Assembly (NCBI GenBank): GCA_949358305.1 | Contig: OX442322.1 | Coordinates: 7,626,001-7,690,000 of the forward strand | From: Strigamia acuminata | Taxonomy: Eukaryota; Arthropoda; Chilopoda; Geophilomorpha; Linotaeniidae | Direction of reading: 5' to 3' | Length of the DNA: 64,000 nt | Shown: piece after piece, positions 8,008 to 17,478 of the stretch | How the letters are laid out: the number at the start of each line of letters is the position of its first letter | Position numbering within the stretch: the first letter of the stretch is position 1 | Program-made: the position numbers and the translations under genes | Notes under the pieces: generated by a model | Told to the model about the DNA's origin: nothing | Seen by the model: only the letters and a program-made list of their open reading frames with translations | The model's database searches: none

Positions 8008-10001
8008 TCTGAGTCAGGCCATTGCCCTCTTTATTCCTAGGCGTGCCATTTCGGGCTCTAAATTTCCAATTTGGTTTTCGTCTGCTTTGCGTCGGGTGTT
8101 GCGGCGGAAGCGTGTGTGCCATCGTTGGTTTAAGCGTCTGGGTAGGGTTCGGGATTATGCTGTTTTTGCGCATTGTCGTAGTGAAGCCAAGCGTCTCTTG
8201 CGTGTTGATCGGGAGCGCTATTTCCAGTCTGTGGTTGACTCTTTTCGTGCGAATCCTTCACACTTCTGGAAGTTTGTTGGCTCTCGCTACAGAAGTGCCC
8301 ATTTCGATATTGTTCTAAATGTTGGGGGGTCTCCTGTTTCTGAGGGGCATGCTTTGGGTCGTGTATTCGGTGATTATTTTGGTTCTGTGGTGGGGGGTGC
8401 TCGGGATGCTGCTGATATGGCTTACCAGCGGTCGAATTTTTCTATCTTGAATTGCCCCGTGTCTTTTCCTTCTGTTAATTTAGATATCCCGCACTTTACT
8501 GCTGCGGATATTGTTGTCGCCTCTAAACGGCTACGTTCCGGGAAGTCCTGCGGGGTCGATGGTATTCCGAGCTTTGTGATCAAGGGGTGCATTGAGATTT
8601 TGGCCGCTCCGTTGGCTCATTTATTCAATCTTTCGTTAACTAGTGGAATTTTTTCCGCCTGTTGGAAGACTGCTTATGTAGTTCCGATCTTTAAGAGCGG
8701 GGATCGTTCCGTTGTTACTAATTATCGTCTAATCTCTCTCTTAAGCCCTATTGCAAAGCTTTTTGAGTTGTACATTCTTGTTGAGTTCCGTATCTGGTCC
8801 AACCTTTTTATCACGGAGAACCAGTACGGTTTTGTTGGGGGAAGATCTGTGGAGTTGAATCTCTTATCCTTTTATAGTACTATGTTTAAATCATTCCTTT
8901 CCCGGGGTCTGTATGATGTTGTCTACCTCGACTTGGCTAAGGCCTTCGATTCGATCGACCATTCGCTTCTGCTGATTAAGCTATCCTTTTACGGTTTGAC
9001 CTCCCGATTTTGTGCTTGGTTTGAGAGCTTTTTAAGTTCTTGCTTGGCTTTTGTGGAGTGTGGAGACTGTGTTTGCCCTGATTCTTTTACATGTTCCTCC
9101 AGGGTCCCTCAGGGGTCCATCCTCGGCCCTATTCTGTTTTTGATTTTTATAAATGACCTTTCTGGTTTTATTCATGATTACCATCATGCCTTGTTCGCCG
9201 ACGACACTAAGGTGGGGGTTGATGTGAGGTCGATTGCAGACTGTGATCGCCTCCAGCGATGTCTCGATATGATTTTTGGGTGGATGTCTATCAACTGCAT
9301 GTCTGTTAATCCCAAGAAATCTGCAATTCTTTTTCACGTAAGACGGTGAAGATCTGTTTTCCTTACCGCCTTGCTGGTGTTTTAATACCGCGGCATTCCG
9401 TTTTTAGAGATCCTGGGGTGATTGTTGATGATGGTCTCACTTTTAATTCTCATGTCAATGGTGTTGTTGCGCGTTGTGCGAGGTTCTTAGGAATTATTTA
9501 TAGATTGTCTTATTCTTTTAAATCTTTGCCGCCGTTGCGTCTTCTGTTTGTTCTCTTGGTCAAGTCGCGTTTGATGTTTGGGGGTTTGCTGTGGAGTGGT
9601 TGTGCCCCTACTTGCTGTTGCGTTTGGAGGGGGTGCAGCGGCGATTTGTTTGGGCAATGTATCGTAGGTTTCTGAGCTCGTTCTTTCCATATTCGTATCC
9701 TGTTGTCTTGGAACAGTTAGGTTTAATCCCTATTTCTATCGCATTAGCGAGAGCTGATTGTGTCTTTGCCCTTCGATTATTTCATGGCAATATTACTGCT
9801 CCTGATGTTTTGGTCCAGTTCTGTTTGAGACTGCCCGCTTTTCATTATGTGCGCGGTGCCCCGCAGCTTTTTCTAGTCATGGAGCCGCGCTCTCCGGTGG
9901 GCCGAGTTATGACCAATTGTAACGGTTGTCTCGGCGGTTTGGATTTCTTTATTTGTTCTTTGCGTGATGTCTGTTTATGTTTTTCCAATGTGTTAATTTA
10001 G
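8007..10001 (+). pseudogene. LINE reverse transcriptase, truncated and frameshifted
   Basis: The RT frame is open from the ATT junction to the stop at 9347-9349, with no real ATG (TTG at 8087). Visible RT blocks are GKSCGVDGIPS, VVPIFKSGD, NYRLISLLSP, the catalytic-region FADD, and VPQGSILGP. Homology continues in a second register from about 9350 (IPRHSVFRDPGVIVDDGLTF) and in a third from about 9600 (RLEGVQRRFVWAMYRR) to the stop at 9999-10001. Two frameshifts, at about 9350 and 9600, separate the three parts. The copy cannot make a full RT. The identical breaks are present in the right-hand copy of the large repeat. Confidence 0.85.
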
Positions 10002-10056
10002 GTAGTTTTGTTTGTTGTTTGTTTCTCTCTTTTTGCTACTTTTGATTTGTTTTTGC

Positions 10057-10099
10057 TGGGTGCCCCTCCTTGTAGGCTTCGGCTGTTGGGGGGCACCCA
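10057..10099 (+). other. LINE 3'-end stem-loop
   Basis: TGGGTGCCCC at 10057-10066 is the perfect reverse complement of GGGGCACCCA at 10090-10099, giving a 10-bp stem with a 23-base loop at the very 3' end of the LINE. Many LINEs use a 3' hairpin as the RT recognition site, so this probably marks the true 3' end. Confidence 0.7.
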
Positions 10100-10102
10100 C
10101 TC

Positions 10103-11402
10103 AGTATATATTTTAACGCGTTTGACGCGAATGTTTTGATTTGCATCATGTTCATTTTTGATTGTGTTTAAGTTCGCTAATGTTGCGAGTGATTATGTTT
10201 GATTATTTTATTGATTTAATTGTATCGTTTCATTACCTTCATTCAAACAGAGTAATAAAACTCTGGCTGTGGGGGCGTGTCACGGCCCGTGTTTCCTACG
10301 CGTACAGTTTACGCATTGTCAACCCGTGTTTGTTCCCATTAAACCTAATTTGTGATTTTTCTACCTTTGTTGTTTTGTTTATGTTTGATACGTGAGTTTT
10401 CCTCATTTTCCTTCTCTCTTACTCTCTCCTAACTTTCTCTTCATTCTCTCACTTTTCTCTTATCTACTCCTAGTTTTTCTTCTTTAGTTTATGATTTCGA
10501 TGCAAGTCTATTTGCATATCTATTTTGGTCATCACGCGTCGTCATCAGTCATACTCATCAGTATGCACCGACAGTGGTGATTGGCTCTTGACTCTTCCGT
10601 GATTGGTCAAGCTTGGTTGAGTCCAAGTTTACCTCTCACCCTATTTTTCCTCTTTTGCTTCAGTTGATCTCAGTATCCCGAACGCGTAGGTGCTCCTTTG
10701 GAGCCGGTGCTCATGGCTGAGATTTGACTCCGAAGCTCACTTGTAGCTTTGCATTCGCCCTGGAATTCTGCAACACGGTTTCAGGCTTTCATTTCATTTC
10801 GCGTGTTAACTCACGGTTTTACACCACTCGTTCACCATTTGTTTTCCTGCTCCTTTTTGTTCATGTTTTATCGCCGTGACGCGTTATCCAAGGCCAAACA
10901 GGATTTGTTGGCCATAAGTTCGAAGTTTGTGTCGTTTATTTCGCGTGCGCGTGCATTTAGCTTAGTTTAGCCGCCTGCCATTCGGGCTTTAGCTTTAATT
11001 AAGCATTCAGTCAGGTTTAGAGTTAGGTTTAGGGCCCGTGCGTTGTATAAGCACGAGTAAATTGCCCATCCTCGTTCAAACTCGACAGTTTGGGGTTGCT
11101 TATGAGCCACTACGAGACGTGCATTCGTTTGCCTTCGTGTGAAAACACGATTGTTGGCGGGTCACGCGTTGGGTTTTGGTTTAGACGCGACTACCGGACA
11201 TTCTGTCCCTGAGTTTTACAGCTCGGGATACCCGGCCACAAATAAATATTAGTGTGGTGCACAGTATCTGAGAGTGTGTTAGCTGCCACTTCCTGCGCAC
11301 ATTCGATTTACGGCAGGTACGAAACTACCAGGGTGTGTGACTTTACTGTTTCGCGGCGTCTTTCAAACGCTTCTCAACCACCTAGACTCGCGATCCATCA
11401 CA
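10103..11402 (+). repeat. TE3 5' LTR (missing its first 9 bp)
   Basis: It matches 22430-23729 over 1,300 bp with four visible differences (11182, 11210, 11303, 11333). It ends ATCACA. The 3' LTR carries a matching TGTGAT at its start (22421), but here those 9 bases are replaced by the LINE end. AATAAA at about 11239 is a plausible polyadenylation signal. Six ACGCGT sites lie inside (10116, 10298, 10534, 10682, 10879, 11164). Confidence 0.9.
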
Positions 11403-11404
11403 CT

Positions 11405-11422
11405 TGGTGCCGAAACCCGGGA
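11405..11422 (+). other. TE3 primer binding site
   Basis: TGGTGCCGAAACCCGGGA lies two bases after the 5' LTR. Its reverse complement ends in CACCA like a tRNA 3' end. I cannot name the tRNA with confidence. Confidence 0.75.
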
Positions 11423-11578
11423 ATATCCCGTAGCTTTTCGATTGCTAGCCGTATAAACTGTTTCCAGTGGGCTAGTAATCATTATTCGGAAAACAAAGGT
11501 CGAGTGGTATCGTTACTCGCCTTTTTTAGAGTGGATCATCCATTTGAGTTTTGCTGCTAAATTGCTTGAGTTGACGCA

Positions 11579-13690
11579 ATGGCAGAAGGAGGGCATCCTA
11601 AGGAGGATAACTCCAAGAGTGTGTGGCCTAGCTGGATGCGTAGAGTTGGGGAGCGCTTGTGTGATGAAACTCCACGGCGTCCCCTTGATGCGCGTCCTCC
11701 AAGAACCCGCTCAGAGTATGGCTTGCCCGTGGCAAGAGGCGGTGGGCCGCCGTACCTTTTGCGATCACACGGGAATGTCACACGAGTAAAGGTAGAAGAT
11801 AAATCCACTTCAACGGATAGTACCTACTGCCCGGACACTACTCCTTCTACGCGTGAGTCCCATGTCGATGCTTCTGCTTCGGATCTTTTAACGCCCGTGC
11901 AACCAAATCCTTCGGCGCCACCTCAACAAAGGAGTAGTCCTGAGGATAACGTCGAGGAGGGGGAAGAAGAGGCTGGTCAACGGCCTCCAGAATGGCTGCC
12001 GTATTTGCAAAATGCGGAATTGGCCATGAATGAGCGTATGGTCCGAGCATTAAACCAGTTTGGTCAGCATGTTGACTACCAACTGGGAAATTATAGGGAT
12101 GAGACTCTTGTGGGGGTGAGACAGGTGATTAGGGCCGAAATCGTGGCATTAGCTGTACAGCCCGAGGAGGAGGTAATTCCACCAGCTCAGCAAAGACCTC
12201 ATAACCCTTTGCCTGGTGATGGACCTCGTTCTGACGGTCAGAGGGAACCTGGGGGAAGTGTTCAGTTTTCACGCATTCTGACGCCTAGCGAGTTGAACAG
12301 GCAAGGAATAGCAGTAGTAGGAAGGATGCAAGAGGATGTAAATCCTCGCTTACCTTCAAATGAGAGACCATCGGACGTGACAGCTCGCGCGGGGTCTCGA
12401 ATGGGTACGCCCTCACAGTGTAACAGTGAGGTGATGAGGAGTATTATACGCTCGAAGTCGACAGCTGTTAGCTTGCCGGATACAGCAAGTGTTGATCGCG
12501 CAGCGGCTGCGCGGGGGGATTCGGTAAATACGCGTTTGCAACGGGCGCGGGACGCCCAAGCAGCAGCAGTAACGCCAACGCCCCGGCAGCGGCCGCAGAC
12601 GCGATATGATCAGTATGACTTGTCGCATGTGAGGTCGGAACATGTGCCGATATTTGATGAGGAGGATCAATCCTACAATGCGGTCGAAAGATTCCTAGCG
12701 AAATTGCGCGCACATTACATTATGACGCGCATTCCGGATGAGGCGTATATTGACTTGTTCATTCCTTTGGCGCTGTGTGGGAAGCCCTTAAATTGGTACT
12801 TGCACTTACGCCATAAACCAAAAACATGGGATGAATTTGTGATGCGTTTCCGGAAACGTTATTCCCTGAAGGAGGCTGAAGCAACGGTCTACCTAACGGA
12901 TGCCTGGCAGGAAGTAGGGGATGATACGGCCGAATTTCTGTGCGAAATCAGTCGTTACCTCGAAATGATAGGTATTCGGGGGGATGGGCAACAGTGGAAT
13001 ATGGCGAAACATCGCCTTCAACCGCAGATAACGGATGCAATGACTCGGTACGGAGTCCGCTTCATGTCGCAGGCCATAGAGATGGGGCAGGAGGCTGACA
13101 GCGAATTGGCGTTGCGTTCTCTTCAGCAGTATAAGTTCGATGAGCGCGGAGTGAGAAGAGGTCCGGTGCCTCGACCTCATTCCAAGGATAAGGATAAGCA
13201 AGCTGTTAAGGCGACCAAAAAGGTGGTAGAGCCTGCCAAAACAAAGGCGGCAGAAAAGCCTCCGCCTGGTCGCTTCCAGTTTGATAAATGGAAATTGGTT
13301 GCGTTGGCAGAAGTGTTTGGGGCTACGAGTGAGGACCTGCAGAGTGTTGCTGGGCAGTCCGTTGTTAGTGTTGCACCTTCGAGAGTGCCAGAGCCGCAAA
13401 TAAACGCGTCTGTGAAAGTCCCGGAGAATAAACCTACTCCGGCTGTGGGGGCGGCACAATGTGGACATTCTGCCCATACCTTCGCGAATACGGCTAATCC
13501 TCCGACAACACCGTTGCCACCCGGAGCTGAGTGGGTGCGCAATCGGAAGGACAGATGGTACATGCGTGATATTGAAAAACGCATCGCATTATGTCCCCAC
13601 TGCTTTAAGCCCTGGCAGTTTCCGGGAAACGACCAGGGTCCACTGTCCAAACCATCCAACGGAAAGGCAGCGGACCCGAAACCCAAATAA
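11579..13690 (+). CDS. gag: TE3 gag
   Basis: The 703-residue protein starts at an ATG 156 bases after the primer site. The N-terminal 300 residues are low-complexity and Pro/Glu/Arg-rich. The central part (about residues 350-530) is a retrotransposon gag domain, recognisable by ERFLAKLRAHYIM, CGKPLNWYLHL, TWDEFVMRFRKRYS and a trailing basic segment. There is no standard CCHC knuckle. Instead the C-terminus has a single CPHC (ALCPHCFKPW) after a Cys/His patch, so nucleic-acid binding must use another surface. The stop (TAA) lies 5 bases before the pol frame, which is in another register. Confidence 0.85.
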   Translation: MAEGGHPKEDNSKSVWPSWMRRVGERLCDETPRRPLDARPPRTRSEYGLPVARGGGPPYLLRSHGNVTRVKVEDKSTSTDSTYCPDTTPSTRESHVDASASDLLTPVQPNPSAPPQQRSSPEDNVEEGEEEAGQRPPEWLPYLQNAELAMNERMVRALNQFGQHVDYQLGNYRDETLVGVRQVIRAEIVALAVQPEEEVIPPAQQRPHNPLPGDGPRSDGQREPGGSVQFSRILTPSELNRQGIAVVGRMQEDVNPRLPSNERPSDVTARAGSRMGTPSQCNSEVMRSIIRSKSTAVSLPDTASVDRAAAARGDSVNTRLQRARDAQAAAVTPTPRQRPQTRYDQYDLSHVRSEHVPIFDEEDQSYNAVERFLAKLRAHYIMTRIPDEAYIDLFIPLALCGKPLNWYLHLRHKPKTWDEFVMRFRKRYSLKEAEATVYLTDAWQEVGDDTAEFLCEISRYLEMIGIRGDGQQWNMAKHRLQPQITDAMTRYGVRFMSQAIEMGQEADSELALRSLQQYKFDERGVRRGPVPRPHSKDKDKQAVKATKKVVEPAKTKAAEKPPPGRFQFDKWKLVALAEVFGATSEDLQSVAGQSVVSVAPSRVPEPQINASVKVPENKPTPAVGAAQCGHSAHTFANTANPPTTPLPPGAEWVRNRKDRWYMRDIEKRIALCPHCFKPWQFPGNDQGPLSKPSNGKAADPKPK

Positions 13691-13695
13691 GTCGG

Positions 13696-16600
13696 ATGTT
13701 GGAAGCTCTAGATAGCACGAGCGGTTGGATGGTACCCCCTGCGTTGCAGAAGACCAGTACCACCGCCTTAGCGGCTTCTAAGCCGAAAATGACAAATTTC
13801 ATTATGTTGTCACCACCCGAATTTTTGGCTTCCAAAGAGCCGAAATTGATAATCGGGTTGAAGGACCGTTGTCGGCGAGACGCGGCCTTTGTTAAAATTG
13901 CCTGGATCAATATCGAGTTCATTGCAATGATGGACAGCGGTGCACAGACGTGCATAATGACCATGGCATTGTATGAAAAACTCGCAAAAGAGATAGGCAT
14001 AGAAATGGTCAAACTGGACGAAACCATCCGGACAGCCGACAATCATATTACCAAAGTGGTTGGCTGTGCACAACTAGCCGTCCGTGCTCCTACGGCGGTA
14101 GTTTGCTTTACTTGCCTCATCATAGAGGAGGGGTCTCAAGAGCTCCTCTTGGGGCTGGATTTCTGCAAGGCAGTTGGTCTGTGTACAGACCACGCCAATG
14201 AATACTGGTTCCTCTTAGGGGATGGCACGAGGCATCCCTTCCTCACAGAAGAGCAAGCTAGGGCATCTGATCCAGTGATCTTATTCCCTTTAACAAAGGA
14301 ACAACCTTCCCTTCCGGAGGGAATTGCGGTTAAGGGGCCCCCTCTTTACAACCTTCCGGCTTTGCGAAATCCGCCGGTCCCCAAGCCAGAGGAAACGGCG
14401 GTGCCCGTCAAGCTTGTCGGCCAAAAGGAGCGGGAACTGACCCCCGAGATTCCTGCAAAGAAGGAGGAGGCAGAGGAGAAGCCTGTGGTCATCACAAAAC
14501 CACCAATTAGTGAAGCTAACTGCGTCTTGCTAAGCAAACGTGATTTTGAAGTGGAGTTATTTGAGCCTCCACACGAAGACAATCCTTGTATTGTCAAAGT
14601 GGTTGTTGCTCGAAGAGGGCAGGACGCTCAAAGATGGACATTCATATGGTCGCCTAAGAGACGGGAAAAAACCGCACGAAGGAACATCGTGCGAGTTACG
14701 CGTAAACCTGGGAAAAAGGCCATGTGTTTGAGTCAGGTGCGTCGAGCCATCAAACTGCGTAAAGCAAGAATTAAAGCAGTGGCTAAACGAACGTTGGTTG
14801 AGACTGCAGATTCTCCGAGTGGAGAGAGAAATGTCGTCGACAACGTGGAGCCCCCTTCTGCTTGTCAAAAGGCGGAAGGTGCTCCAAGACAGCATGATGT
14901 TAATTTCGTCCAATACATCCCAAACAGAGATCCTACCAACCTCGCTTGGGTGTATGATCAGCTGTGTAATCAGTTGGAGCCGAAACGCATTAATCACGTA
15001 ATGGATGCGTTGAAACCAGTTGCTCACATTTTTCGTGAGGAACTGGGGCTCTGTAATAACACACAGTTTGAAGTGAATCTGAAGCCTGATTTCCGACCTA
15101 TTCATGTCCCGGTACGTCCGGTGAATCCGGCAAAAAGGGAAATAATCGATGCCTATATCGACCAAAAGTTGGCGCAAGGAGTAATCAAGCGCTCCAAAAG
15201 CGACTGCGCCGTGGCGCCCGTAGTTGTCCCCAAAAAGGACGGACGCTGGCGCTGCGCAATGGATTTTAGGCCGATCAACTCCCAAACTTTGCCCGATGTT
15301 TACCCCCTCCCAGATATCGACAACATCTTTGCATATCTGGGTGGGGCAAAATGGTTTTCCATCATCGACGGAAGGGAGGCGTTCCACCAAATAGGGGTCC
15401 GACCTGGAGATGAACGATATCTCGCATTTATCACCCACAGGGGACTCTTTGAGTACACGCGTATGCCCTTCGGTCCGATCAATGGCCCTGCCACCTTACA
15501 AAGGGCCATGAATTTGACTCTAGCTGAGCATCTCTACAAGTTTGTCTTTGTGTACATCGACGATATAATCGTGTTTAGTAAGACCTTCGAAGAGCATGTG
15601 ATGCACCTGCAAAAAGTGCTCACTTTGCTCGACCAAGCGGGGTTCACAATGAACGCGGGAAAAACGGAATTGTGCAAGACAAGTCTTGAGGTGCTCGGAC
15701 ATATTGTCGAAGAGGGACTTATTCGTCCTAACCCAAAGAAGACCGACGCGATCAGCAAGTACCCGGCCCCCACTAACTTGAAGGAATTACAACGCTTCAA
15801 GGGCATGATCGGGTACTACTCGTCGTTCTTTCCAGGATATTCCAAGACCTGTGAAGTCTTTCGAGTTCTTATGCGTAAAAATGCGCCATGGAACTGGACG
15901 GCGGCGCACCAGGCAGCTTTCGAGTATCTCAAAAACCAGGTGGCGTTATCTACTTTGCACCGGAACTTCCCGGACTGGAGTAAACCTTACATCTTACAAA
16001 CCGATGCGAGTTATTCTGGTCTGGGGGCTGCGTTGATGCAGATCAACAATAACGGCGTACGCGTCCCAATTGCCTTCGCGTCCCGGGCCTTAAACAGTGC
16101 AGAGAAAAACTACACGGCGACGGAAATTGAGTGCCTGGCCGCTGTCTGGGCCGTGAAACGCTTTAGAGCATACCTCGAGTTAATGGACTTCTACCTTGAG
16201 AGTGATCACAAGTCTTTAACATGGCTTTGGGCCCAGCGCGAGCCAAAGGGCCGACTGGCAAGATGGATTCTTTCGTTGTCGGAATACCGATTCACATTCC
16301 TCCACTGTAGTGGTACGAAGAATCGGGTAGCCGATGCGTTGAGTCGGGCGCCGGTTGACCCACCGATCGAGCTGGATGACGAAGACTGTCCAGCGTTGGA
16401 TGACACGTATTACTGTGCGTACTTCGATGATTTCAACGACTGGCCAGTACTCAAAATGGAGGAGTTAGATGAGTTGACTCATTGGAAATCATCCAACTGC
16501 AAAATCGTTAGAGCGGTAACCATGCGTAAGCAGAAACGTGCGTTCCTGGCGAGATTGAACGCCTTGTCGGCTACGACGGTGGATGTATGTCCGGTTGAGG

Positions 16601-17478
16601 ACAAACCCCCTCCAAAAAGAGGACGGGGACGTCGACGGAAAAACCCCATTGCAAAGGGGCCGACTCAGGCGGGACCCTTGCCGGGAGCACAGCCTGCTCT
16701 GCCAAAGTCGGACGAAGAATCTGTGGCGGTGTCTTTGCCTAAAGAAGACGTTCCTGTAAAAAGGAAAAGAGGTCGTCCGCGGAAGACTCCGGCCAGCGGG
16801 GACATGACGCAGCCTAAATCTTTACCCATAACGCGTCCTATTCCACCAACTTCGGAAGAAGAGTCAGGTGCAGTTTCTTTGCCAATTGACGTTCCTGAGA
16901 AGAGAAAACGGGGGCGACCCAAAAAGGTTGTGGAGAAGCGACCGGTCGGAAGACCGAAGAAGAAAACTCCCATCATCCTCGATCGCTCTACGGGCTCGGA
17001 AGCCAGCGAAATGTCGTTGGACAGTGAGGAGCTGCCGGGAGACACGGACTCTGAGGAGTTTCAAATCCCTGTGATTCCACGGGACTTGTCACCAAGGACG
17101 CAACCACGGCGAGATTTGGCCTCACCAACACCCTCTATCGATGCGGAGTTGCTTGACCACTCTGAGCACTCGTCTGATGAGAGTATCTACTCCCTTCCGG
17201 CGGATCATCCGACAATTGAGATTCTCCCAACACAGAAAACCGTTAAAGAAGCCCAACTAGCCGATGAATGGTCTAAGGGACTTATATTATATCTCAATTC
17301 AGGGTCTCTGCCGCCAGGTGAGATGGAAGCTGCAGAACTTAAGAGACGAGCAGTGGACATGGCGTTACACCGTGGTCTGCTCTGCAAGTTTACCTCCCTC
17401 AATCCCTTCGTTACAAGTATTTTCATTGCTTACATTTCCCACCAACCTCTGGCCATCTCGGGATCGAGAAAACACTAA
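13696..17478 (+). CDS. pol: TE3 pol: protease, RT, RNase H and AT-hook linker
   Basis: This is a 1,260-residue frame. The protease motif MMDSGAQ is at D80. RT blocks include PKKDGRWR, MPFGPINGPATLQ and YIDD at 620-623. RNase H begins near QTDAS (D770) and contains ATEIECLA and SDHKSLTWL. After RNase H (about residue 900) lies a linker of about 330 residues with four basic GRP-type AT-hook motifs, at about residues 976 (KRGRGRRRK), 1026 (KRKRGRPRK), 1073 (KRKRGRPKK) and 1085 (VGRPKKK), separated by acidic Ser/Glu stretches. The frame ends in a short wrong-register tail. The integrase continues in another register from about 17390, so a one-base break splits what was one polyprotein. Start used: the ATG at 13696, just after gag. 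Confidence 0.88.
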   Translation: MLEALDSTSGWMVPPALQKTSTTALAASKPKMTNFIMLSPPEFLASKEPKLIIGLKDRCRRDAAFVKIAWINIEFIAMMDSGAQTCIMTMALYEKLAKEIGIEMVKLDETIRTADNHITKVVGCAQLAVRAPTAVVCFTCLIIEEGSQELLLGLDFCKAVGLCTDHANEYWFLLGDGTRHPFLTEEQARASDPVILFPLTKEQPSLPEGIAVKGPPLYNLPALRNPPVPKPEETAVPVKLVGQKERELTPEIPAKKEEAEEKPVVITKPPISEANCVLLSKRDFEVELFEPPHEDNPCIVKVVVARRGQDAQRWTFIWSPKRREKTARRNIVRVTRKPGKKAMCLSQVRRAIKLRKARIKAVAKRTLVETADSPSGERNVVDNVEPPSACQKAEGAPRQHDVNFVQYIPNRDPTNLAWVYDQLCNQLEPKRINHVMDALKPVAHIFREELGLCNNTQFEVNLKPDFRPIHVPVRPVNPAKREIIDAYIDQKLAQGVIKRSKSDCAVAPVVVPKKDGRWRCAMDFRPINSQTLPDVYPLPDIDNIFAYLGGAKWFSIIDGREAFHQIGVRPGDERYLAFITHRGLFEYTRMPFGPINGPATLQRAMNLTLAEHLYKFVFVYIDDIIVFSKTFEEHVMHLQKVLTLLDQAGFTMNAGKTELCKTSLEVLGHIVEEGLIRPNPKKTDAISKYPAPTNLKELQRFKGMIGYYSSFFPGYSKTCEVFRVLMRKNAPWNWTAAHQAAFEYLKNQVALSTLHRNFPDWSKPYILQTDASYSGLGAALMQINNNGVRVPIAFASRALNSAEKNYTATEIECLAAVWAVKRFRAYLELMDFYLESDHKSLTWLWAQREPKGRLARWILSLSEYRFTFLHCSGTKNRVADALSRAPVDPPIELDDEDCPALDDTYYCAYFDDFNDWPVLKMEELDELTHWKSSNCKIVRAVTMRKQKRAFLARLNALSATTVDVCPVEDKPPPKRGRGRRRKNPIAKGPTQAGPLPGAQPALPKSDEESVAVSLPKEDVPVKRKRGRPRKTPASGDMTQPKSLPITRPIPPTSEEESGAVSLPIDVPEKRKRGRPKKVVEKRPVGRPKKKTPIILDRSTGSEASEMSLDSEELPGDTDSEEFQIPVIPRDLSPRTQPRRDLASPTPSIDAELLDHSEHSSDESIYSLPADHPTIEILPTQKTVKEAQLADEWSKGLILYLNSGSLPPGEMEAAELKRRAVDMALHRGLLCKFTSLNPFVTSIFIAYISHQPLAISGSRKH

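Larger units (their letters stand above)
8007..10102 (+). mobile_element. 5'-truncated LINE (non-LTR retrotransposon)
   Basis: The element begins abruptly after the ATT tract, lacking the endonuclease and ORF1, as usual for 5'-truncated LINEs. It carries an RT domain, a C-terminal region and a T-rich 3' untranslated region with a strong hairpin. It ends where TE3 LTR sequence begins. Motif wording (VVYLDLAKAFDSIDH, VPQGSILGPILF, LFADDTKV) places it in the Jockey/CR1-like group. Confidence 0.88.

Noticed and set aside
8022-8318. A 98-codon frame overlapping the LINE RT
   Set aside because: It is another register of the RT coding sequence, and the RT homology lies in the other frame.
11020-11060. 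Telomere-like TTAGG words in the TE3 LTR
   Set aside because: Only two or three loosely spaced words; no tandem array.
12893-13686. Long minus-strand frames (194 and 169 codons) under TE3 gag
   Set aside because: They are shadows of the gag coding frame with no recognisable domains.
17161-17200. CTGATGAG word resembling a hammerhead ribozyme core
   Set aside because: It lies in pol coding sequence, and I could not find the required GAAA partner or stems.
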